Origin: Paracoccaceae bacterium
GTDB taxonomy: Bacteria > Pseudomonadota > Alphaproteobacteria > Rhodobacterales > Rhodobacteraceae
DNA length: 10,701 nt
Direction of reading: 5' to 3'
Assembly (NCBI GenBank): GCA_003545125.1
Contig: DQCI01000278.1
Coordinates: 1-10,701 of the forward strand
The notes beneath the pieces are model-generated. The model made no database searches. It had not been told where the DNA came from and worked only from the letters and a program-made list of their open reading frames with translations. Below are positions 6,644-10,701 of this stretch, piece after piece (the stretch's first letter is position 1; every line of letters starts with the position of its first letter). The position numbers and the translations under genes were made by a program.

Positions 6644-6663
6644 CCCGCCGGGTTGGCGGCGGG
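6644..6663 (-). promoter_or_regulatory. Hairpin in the etfB 5' leader
   Basis: On the - strand CCCGCCG and CGGCGGG form a 7-bp GC stem with a 6-nt loop (CCAACC), ending 24 nt before the etfB ATG. If transcription starts upstream of it, the leader mRNA would carry this stable stem close to the ribosome binding site GGGAG. It may modulate translation or may be incidental in such GC-rich DNA. Confidence 0.4.
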
Positions 6664-6764
6664 TGGACAGTCTGGGGGTGTGTTTAGCGGCCTTTGCACC
6701 CGCAGAACAATGCAAAACCGACATATTGTTGCGCGGGCCGCCTGCGTTTTTTGCCGCATCCGCG

Positions 6765-6780
6765 GCGTTAGCGATAACGC
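6765..6780. promoter_or_regulatory. LacI-family operator-like palindrome GCGTTAGCGATAACGC
   Basis: The site has perfect 6-bp arms, GCGTTA and TAACGC, around GCGA. The core GTTAGCGATAAC fits the general form of operators bound by LacI/GalR-family regulators, with outward TTA/TAA and a central CG. It lies 48 bp upstream of the GyrI-like gene and about 145 bp upstream of etfB. No LacI-type regulator or sugar gene is in the window, so the bound protein is unknown. In RNA the same sequence would form a small 6-bp hairpin with a GCGA loop. Confidence 0.5.
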
Positions 6781-6827
6781 TTCCCGGGCGCTTGGGGTTC
6801 TGGCATTCTGGCGGTCGGAGGCTTGCC

Positions 6828-7301
6828 ATGACCGACCTGCCCGATCCCGAAATCGTCGACAGCGACGGCCAGACATTCGTCGGGCTCGCGGAGACCTTCG
6901 ACATGACCCGGCGCGGCGAGATCCCCGCACTCTACGACCGGTTCGCCGCGGCGCGCGACGGTATCGGAGGCGAGGTCAAAGGCGCGCTCTACGGTCTTTC
7001 GCTGGACGCAAAGCCCGACGGCACGTTCCGCTACGCAGTCGCCGTCGAAGTGCCGGTGCCCGGGTTGCGGCCGGACGGGTTCTGCGTGATCGAGGCGACT
7101 GCCGGGACCTACGCGGTGTTTCGCCAGCGCACACCGATCACGGACTTGCCGGCGCGGTTCGACGCAATCTTTGCCGGCTGGCTGCCTTCTGCGCCCTTTG
7201 CGCACCGCGCGGGCGCCGTGTTCGAGCGCTATCCGCACGACGATACGCCCGAGGACGGCAAGATGCTCTACGAGATCTGGGTGCCGGTCGCGCCCACCTA
7301 G
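6828..7301 (+). CDS. Stand-alone GyrI-like / AraC effector-binding domain protein
   Basis: This 157-residue protein looks like a GyrI-like small-molecule-binding domain, the fold found at the end of some AraC-type and BmrR-type regulators and in free-standing GyrI/SbmC proteins. Seen in the sequence are the paired half-motifs [21 protein letters not shown] (about 55-75), [19 protein letters not shown] (93-111), WLP (118-120), VFERYP (131-136) and the C-terminal strand LYEIWVPV (147-154) with the conserved Glu149 that usually faces the ligand. No DNA-binding helix-turn-helix is present, so it is a ligand-binding or enzyme-like domain alone. ATG 6828 is preceded by GGAGG at ideal spacing (6 nt). 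It is divergent from etfB and followed by a hairpin-rich 168-bp gap. The ligand is unknown. Confidence 0.8.
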   Translation: MTDLPDPEIVDSDGQTFVGLAETFDMTRRGEIPALYDRFAAARDGIGGEVKGALYGLSLDAKPDGTFRYAVAVEVPVPGLRPDGFCVIEATAGTYAVFRQRTPITDLPARFDAIFAGWLPSAPFAHRAGAVFERYPHDDTPEDGKMLYEIWVPVAPT

Positions 7302-7324
7302 CCGGTTCTCACACTATGCGGGGG

Positions 7325-7389
7325 CAGGGCCTCCGGGCCGTGGTCCACCGGCCCGGCCCTGCGCAGGGCGGCCCGAACCGGCGGTTCGG
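7325..7389 (+). promoter_or_regulatory. Two GC-rich hairpins in the gap between GyrI-like and VOC genes
   Basis: In the 168-bp gap 7302-7469, CAGGGCC (7325-7331) pairs with GGCCCTG (7355-7361), and inside it GGGCCG (7335-7340) pairs with CGGCCC (7349-7354), leaving a small bulge. A second stem, CCGAACC (7373-7379) with GGTTCGG (7383-7389), follows. No T-tract follows either stem, so this is not a clear intrinsic terminator. The rest of the gap shows no ORF, tRNA or repeat; it ends with the GGAGG ribosome binding site at 7461-7465. Confidence 0.45.
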
Positions 7390-7469
7390 ATCGGCACACG
7401 CCAACGTGACCGGTCTGTTTCTGTGCCGTCCGGCTATGCTGGCGCCACAGTTGGATCTGGGGAGGAAAG

Positions 7470-7841
7470 ATGATGGCGCGCACGAAGGTGACGGGGGTCG
7501 GCGGGTTCTTTTTCCGGGCGCGGGACCCGAAGGCCCTGGCGACCTGGTACGACACCCACCTCGGGATCAATCCGGCGCCGACCGACATGGACACACCGGT
7601 CTGGATGCAGGCGGCCGGCCCGACGGTCTTCGCACCGTTCGCGGCGGATACCGACTATTTCGCGGCCGACCGGCCCTTCATGCTCAACTTCCGTGTCTCC
7701 GACCTCGACGCGATGCTGACCGAGCTTCGCGCTGCGGGCATCGAGGTGAGCGATGAGCAGGCCATGGACGGAATTGGGCGGTTCGCCCGGATCCACGACC
7801 CGGAAGGCAACCCGATCGAGTTGTGGCAACCGCTGGACTAG
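7470..7841 (+). CDS. VOC family (glyoxalase/bleomycin-resistance fold) protein
   Basis: This 123-residue protein has the vicinal oxygen chelate fold: two beta-alpha-beta-beta-beta modules, the first at about 8-60 (VGGFFFRARDPKALATWYDTHLGI) and the second at about 70-121 (FMLNFRVSDLDAMLTELRAAGIEV ... ARIHDPEGNPIELWQP). Glu117 in NPIELWQ is the usual C-terminal metal ligand. The first-module position that is His in many glyoxalases is not obvious in GGFFFR, so metal binding is uncertain. Length fits a small single-domain VOC protein; substrate unknown. ATG 7470 and ATG 7473 are both possible; GGAGG at 7461-7465 suits 7473 slightly better. The gene ends only 16 bp from the convergent adenosyltransferase gene, with no terminator between. 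Confidence 0.85.
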   Translation: MMARTKVTGVGGFFFRARDPKALATWYDTHLGINPAPTDMDTPVWMQAAGPTVFAPFAADTDYFAADRPFMLNFRVSDLDAMLTELRAAGIEVSDEQAMDGIGRFARIHDPEGNPIELWQPLD

Positions 7842-7857
7842 GCTTCCCGGGTCCGGC

Positions 7858-8436
7858 TCAGCGATTCGCGCCCGGCACCCAGAGCACATCCGCGCGCCCG
7901 TCGTCATTGGCCATGCGGGCGGCGCAGAAGAGCCAGTCGGAAAGGCGGTTGAGGTAGCGGATGGCAGCCGGGTTCACGTCGCCGGGCTCGACTTCGGCAA
8001 GCCTGGTGGCGTAACGTTCGGCCCGCCGGGCCACGGTACGGGCGTGGTGCAGATGCGCCGACAACGGCGACCCGCCCGGCAGGATGAAGCTCTTCAATGG
8101 CTCCAGGACCGCGGTCATCGCATCGATTTCCGTCTCCAGCCGGTCGACCTGCGCGTCGACCAAACGCAGCACCGGGTAGCCGACATCGGCGTCACCCGCG
8201 ATGTTGGGCCGCGACAAATCGGCGCCGAGGTCGAAGAGGTCGTTCTGGATGCGCGCCAGGTCTGCGTCGATGTCCGGATTGGCCGAGAGGCGGGCGATGC
8301 CAAGCACCGCATTCAGCTCATCGACCGTGCCATAGGCCTCAACCCGTTCGGCGTGCTTGGGCGCCCGGCTCATGTTGCCGAGCGCGGTGTCGCCGCCGTC
8401 GCCGGTGCGGGTGTAGATCTTGTTCAGCACGACCAT
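7858..8436 (-). CDS. Cob(I)alamin adenosyltransferase, PduO type
   Basis: This 192-residue protein is a PduO-type ATP:cob(I)alamin (corrinoid) adenosyltransferase, which makes the 5'-deoxyadenosyl form of vitamin B12 for enzymes such as methylmalonyl-CoA mutase. The ATP site is IYTRTGDGGDTALGNMSR (residues 7-24). Other family blocks are RVEAYGTVDELNAVLG (31-46), QNDLFDLGADLSRP (64-77), FILPGGSPLSAHLHHARTVARRAER (117-141) and YLNRLSDWLFCAAR (161-174), with Arg-X-X-Ser-Asp placed as in active members. ATG 8436 gives a normal length; the open frame upstream runs through the HIG1-type gene in another phase and is not used. It begins 2 bp after the HIG1-type gene stop and is translated from the same message. 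Confidence 0.95.
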   Translation of the reverse strand: MVVLNKIYTRTGDGGDTALGNMSRAPKHAERVEAYGTVDELNAVLGIARLSANPDIDADLARIQNDLFDLGADLSRPNIAGDADVGYPVLRLVDAQVDRLETEIDAMTAVLEPLKSFILPGGSPLSAHLHHARTVARRAERYATRLAEVEPGDVNPAAIRYLNRLSDWLFCAARMANDDGRADVLWVPGANR

Positions 8437-8438
8437 GG

Positions 8439-8642
8439 TCAGCCTCCGCGGCGCAGGTAGACGTAGAGCAGGATGAGCGCGATGGCGATGGCCTGGGCCA
8501 CGATCCGTGCCCGCATCACCTTGTTGGCGTATTTCCGGTTGAAATTGCCGCCACGGGCGAAGCCGCCGATGCCGGTGAACAGGATCACCGTGGTGATGCC
8601 GACCGCGATGAGCACGAGTATGAGGAGCGGATCCTGGAACAT
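8439..8642 (-). CDS. Small twin-transmembrane protein, HIG1-domain type
   Basis: This 67-residue membrane protein has two hydrophobic helices, about 5-24 (PLLILVLIAVGITTVILFTG) and 48-62 (VAQAIAIALILLYVY), joined by a basic loop GGFARGGNFNRKYANKVMRARIVAQ. The NKxMRxRxxxQ stretch (40-50) matches the HIG1/Rcf1 domain signature; mitochondrial members associate with cytochrome c oxidase and respiratory supercomplexes. By analogy the protein may assist a terminal oxidase in the cytoplasmic membrane, but nothing here proves it. ATG 8642 is chosen because the Met starts just before the first helix; the frame upstream is low-complexity and unlike the family. It is first in a two-gene operon with the adenosyltransferase, 2 bp apart. 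Confidence 0.85.
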   Translation of the reverse strand: MFQDPLLILVLIAVGITTVILFTGIGGFARGGNFNRKYANKVMRARIVAQAIAIALILLYVYLRRGG

Positions 8643-8950
8643 GGGTCCCCCGGGGTTGCTTTGGGTTTCGACGTTGGTAACGGGTTGCGGCGGGGATTGC
8701 GAGGGGGAGAAAGGTGGTCCGCGATAGCGCCGCACTCCCGGTTTGGCCGCACCTTCCCACCCACCGGTCCCTCCGCCTCCCGCGACCGCGACCCTGGGCG
8801 CCTGGGGGCGTGGTGTGTCTGTGGGCGCGCGGTGTGTTTTTTCAAAGGGTTACGGGATGTCGGTTTTGCCGCATCGTTGACCGTCGGACCCGGGTGCCCC
8901 CGGCCCGCGCGGCGTCTTCCGGCATTGCTCGCCATTCCCGCCGCCGGTCT
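8643..8950. other. 308-bp non-coding interval upstream of the HIG1-type gene
   Basis: No credible coding region, tRNA or clear terminator is seen between the SDR stop and the HIG1-type start. It must hold the promoter of the HIG1-adenosyltransferase operon (- strand). ATGTCGGTTTTGC at 8857-8869 is the reverse complement of the 13-mer GCAAAACCGACAT upstream of the GyrI-like gene. On the - strand a TTGAAA near 8845 could be a -35 element, but no good -10 follows. The rest is GC-rich with short GTG/TGTG runs (8811-8840). Open frames crossing it in several phases are GC-driven and match no family. Confidence 0.5.
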
Positions 8951-9784
8951 TCAGAACCGTGTGATGATGCTGTCGAAGGTGCGCGTCGGCAGCAGCCGCT
9001 TGAGCACCGCGGCGACCCGGGTCGGGACGGTGACCGGGTAGCGGGCCCTCGGGCGGCGCGCTTCCAGGGCATGGACGAGCGCCTTGGTCACCGCCGCTGG
9101 CGGCAGCTGAAACCGGTCGCCGCGGCCGCTTTGATCGTACAGCCGGGGCAGTACATCCCGTTCATAGGCGGTGCGGCGCGGCGAGGCCTCCCAGTCGATC
9201 CAGCGTTCGAAATGCGGCTGCGATTTCACCCGGAAATCGGTGCCGATGGGCCCGGGCTCGATCAGCACCGAATGGATATCCGTGCCGTGAAACTCGAGAC
9301 GCAGCGTGTCGGCATAGCCTTCCAGGGCGAACTTGGTCGCCACATAGGCCGCCCGCCAGGGGAAGGCGGTGAACCCGAAGCCCGAGGAGTTGAATACGAT
9401 CCGGCCATGACCCTGGGCCCGCATGATCGCCAGCACCTGCCGGGTGAGCTCGTGGACGCCGAAGAAATTGGCCTCGAACATCTCGCGCAGGGCCTCGGTG
9501 GGCAGGTCCTCGGTCGCGGCCGGCAGCCCGTGGGCCCCGTTGGCGAAGATCGCATCGAGCGTGCCGCCGGTGCGCGCGGTGGCCTCGGCGAGGGCGGTAC
9601 GGATCGTGTCCGGGTCGGCATGGTCGAGCGGCATGCTCTCGAGACCTTCGGACATCAACCGCTCTACGTCCTCGGGTTTGCGCGCGGTGGCGAACACCTG
9701 CCAGCCACGGGCCTTGAGCGCGTGCGCGGCGTCATAGCCGATCCCCGACGAGCAGCCGGTGATGAGAATGGATTTCTGCGACAT
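8951..9784 (-). CDS. SDR family oxidoreductase, YbbO-like
   Basis: This 277-residue protein is a classical short-chain dehydrogenase/reductase using NAD(P)H. The cofactor motif is ILITGCSSGIG (residues 6-16), and a TARKPEDVERL block (33-43) follows beta-2, where an Arg suggests NADPH preference. The usual NNAG is altered to ANGAHG (81-86). The catalytic triad is Ser133 or Ser134 in FNSSGFG, Tyr147 and Lys151 in AAYVATKFALEGYADTLRLE, and IEPGPIGT (175-182) follows. The overall run (ITGCSSGIG ... RKPEDVERL ... IEPGPI) resembles E. coli YbbO, an NADP-dependent aldehyde reductase, but the substrate is not known. ATG 9784 is preceded by AGGAG at good spacing; the longer open frame upstream is not family-like. 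It lies 77 bp after the SH3-domain gene and may be co-transcribed with it. Confidence 0.9.
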   Translation of the reverse strand: MSQKSILITGCSSGIGYDAAHALKARGWQVFATARKPEDVERLMSEGLESMPLDHADPDTIRTALAEATARTGGTLDAIFANGAHGLPAATEDLPTEALREMFEANFFGVHELTRQVLAIMRAQGHGRIVFNSSGFGFTAFPWRAAYVATKFALEGYADTLRLEFHGTDIHSVLIEPGPIGTDFRVKSQPHFERWIDWEASPRRTAYERDVLPRLYDQSGRGDRFQLPPAAVTKALVHALEARRPRARYPVTVPTRVAAVLKRLLPTRTFDSIITRF

Positions 9785-9828
9785 GCGGTCTCCTGCCGGA
9801 TTCGGGTCGGATTGGGGCCGGGGTTGGG

Positions 9829-9862
9829 GCGCGGCGGCGCCGTGGAAGGGCGTGCGCCGCGC
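9829..9862 (-). other. Long GC hairpin at the end of the SH3-domain gene
   Basis: GCGCGGCG (9829-9836) pairs with CGCCGCGC (9855-9862), and inside the 18-nt loop CGCC (9838-9841) pairs with GGCG (9849-9852). The structure touches the stop codon of the SH3-domain gene on the - strand and sits 45 bp before the SDR start. There is no T-tract, so transcription may continue into the SDR gene; the stem could affect mRNA stability between the two. Confidence 0.4.
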
Positions 9863-10701
9863 TATTGTCCCGGGGCGAGCGAAAGCTGGGCGTCGGAGAT
9901 GTATCCGGCGGCGCCGTTGGGCAGCAGGATCATCCGCCAACCGTCACCCTTGCCGCCGAGATCGACCACAGCGCTGCCGCGTGGCATCTCGTCGATTGCC
10001 CGGTCGTCAGCCGAAGGACCGGCGCGCACGGCAACGCCGGACGACGACACGTAGAGCACGCCCTGGGGCTCGTCTGGAAGCGTCGGCACGACCGGTTCGG
10101 GCTCGGGTTCCGGTTCGGGCAGCGGCGCCGCGACGATATCGGCGCCGTCGCTGGCGGTTTTGGCCAAGTCCTCGGGTGGCGCTACGGTTGCCGATTGCAC
10201 CGGGGTGGGGTCTTCGACGGGCAGCGCCGCCGGTTCTGGCGCAGGTGCGATCGCAGCGAGATCGGGCAGCGGCACCGGGTCCAGTGTCCGGAGCGGTCGC
10301 GGCAGCGGGCGCAGGTTCGACGGGAGGTCCACCACCGGGGCGATATCCGGTTCGGCCGCGGCAAGCGGGGTGACCGCGGCGACGTCGGCCGCCACGGGTG
10401 CAGCGTCCGCTTCCAGGGTGGCCGTTTCAGGGGCGGGGTCGGGCGTCGGACCTGCTGCCGGTTCCGCCGTCGCTGCCACGGCGGCTTGCGGGGCGGGCGC
10501 GACCGGGCCGGCCGGCGCGGCAGGCGGTTCGGCGGCCGGGTCGGGGGTCGGGTCTGCCGCGAGCGCCGCCGCGGCCATGGCGGCGGGGTCCAGCGCGGCA
10601 GGCGGCGCTTCGGGGTCGAGCGGCACCGCGGGCAGCGGCGATGCATCGGTCAGCGCGGGTTCGGCTGCGGGCGCGACGGCCGCGACCGGTTCTGCCGGGG
10701 G
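9862..10701 (-). CDS. Pro/Ala-rich protein with C-terminal SH3b domain (5' end outside window)
   Basis: The frame is open from the stop at 9862 to the window edge, giving 279 residues without a definite start. The last 66 residues (codons 9865-10062) form a bacterial SH3 (SH3b, YgiM/SH3_3 type) domain: VSSSGVAVRAGPSADDRAI, a central DGWRMI and the closing GAAGYISDAQLSL. The other about 213 residues are extremely rich in Ala, Pro, Glu and Val, with a run of alternating Glu-Pro (about 10090-10125); this is low-complexity linker of the kind found in periplasmic proteins that bridge membrane and cell wall. An internal GTG at 10626 could begin a short form but has no special support. A signal peptide or membrane anchor would be expected upstream, beyond the edge. 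Role probably in envelope binding; ligand unknown. Confidence 0.8.
   Translation of the reverse strand, partial: PPAEPVAAVAPAAEPALTDASPLPAVPLDPEAPPAALDPAAMAAAALAADPTPDPAAEPPAAPAGPVAPAPQAAVAATAEPAAGPTPDPAPETATLEADAAPVAADVAAVTPLAAAEPDIAPVVDLPSNLRPLPRPLRTLDPVPLPDLAAIAPAPEPAALPVEDPTPVQSATVAPPEDLAKTASDGADIVAAPLPEPEPEPEPVVPTLPDEPQGVLYVSSSGVAVRAGPSADDRAIDEMPRGSAVVDLGGKGDGWRMILLPNGAAGYISDAQLSLAPGQ

Larger units (their letters stand above)
6620..6827. promoter_or_regulatory. Divergent regulatory region etfB / GyrI-like gene
   Basis: These 208 bp lie between divergent genes and hold both promoters. Visible signals are: an inverted repeat TTTGCA (6693-6698) ... TGCAAA (6711-6716); a second inverted repeat AACAAT (6706-6711) ... 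ATTGTT (6725-6730) whose 13-nt spacer GCAAAACCGACAT occurs again upstream of the HIG1-type gene; and a LacI-type operator-like palindrome (6765-6780). A possible - strand promoter is TTGTTC with TAAACA 18 nt later (near 6708 and 6684), but the match is poor. GGAGG at 6817-6821 is the ribosome binding site of the + strand gene. Confidence 0.55.

Noticed and set aside
6620..6904. 95-residue N-terminal extension of EtfB
   Set aside because: EtfB proteins begin at [10 protein letters not shown]; the extension is unlike the family and would cross the divergent promoter and the GyrI-like gene start.
6341..7756. 471-codon + strand frame over etfB, GyrI-like and VOC genes
   Set aside because: Overlaps three real genes in other frames, is Arg-rich and has no domain; GC shadow.
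8714..10054. 446-codon + strand frame over the SDR gene
   Set aside because: The - strand SDR has all its catalytic motifs; the + strand frame is antisense shadow.

Overview
The window is GC-rich and densely packed, with many 1-11 bp gene overlaps. It reads as chromosomal DNA of an alphaproteobacterium, most likely a Rhodobacteraceae (Roseobacter-group) species. The evidence is the gene order hprK-rapZ-EIIA(Man)-HPr, the short alphaproteobacterial type of HPr kinase, the etfB-etfA / 3-hydroxybutyryl-CoA dehydrogenase / HIG1-adenosyltransferase neighbourhood, and a DUF6473-type protein. Assignment below family level is not supported. I see no transposase, integrase, phage gene, CRISPR array, rRNA or tRNA, and nothing that looks horizontally acquired.

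Region 1 (1-2819, + strand) is one tight operon of a regulatory, sugar-transport-free phosphotransferase system: the 3' end of HPr kinase/phosphorylase, rapZ, an EIIA of the mannose family, HPr, and a PlsC-like acyltransferase starting 3 bp after HPr. HPr keeps both the catalytic His and the Ser that HPr kinase phosphorylates, so the four PTS-linked genes form a consistent signalling module. Region 2 (2820-2915) is a short gap between convergent genes. It is nearly filled by three different perfect 20-bp palindromes spaced exactly 23 bp centre to centre, which is the most striking non-coding structure here.

Region 3 (2916-6619) holds fatty-acid/acyl-CoA metabolism on the - strand: 3-hydroxybutyryl-CoA dehydrogenase, then etfA and etfB, whose product carries electrons from acyl-CoA dehydrogenases to the quinone pool. 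A DUF6473-type gene lies on the + strand between them, and a clear bidirectional hairpin terminator separates it from etfA. Region 4 (6620-7857) has a divergent regulatory interval with a LacI-type operator-like palindrome, then a stand-alone GyrI-like effector-binding protein and a VOC/glyoxalase-fold protein on the + strand.

Region 5 (7858-10701, - strand) carries a PduO-type cobalamin adenosyltransferase coupled to a small two-helix HIG1-type membrane protein, a 308-bp non-coding interval, a YbbO-like short-chain dehydrogenase, and the C-terminal part of a Pro/Ala-rich protein ending in a bacterial SH3 domain that runs off the right edge.

I found no convincing new multi-gene system. The best candidates for undescribed biology are the regularly spaced palindrome triplet, the DUF6473 protein (which shows SGNH-hydrolase-like motifs with a degenerate active site), and the regulatory interval upstream of etfB.
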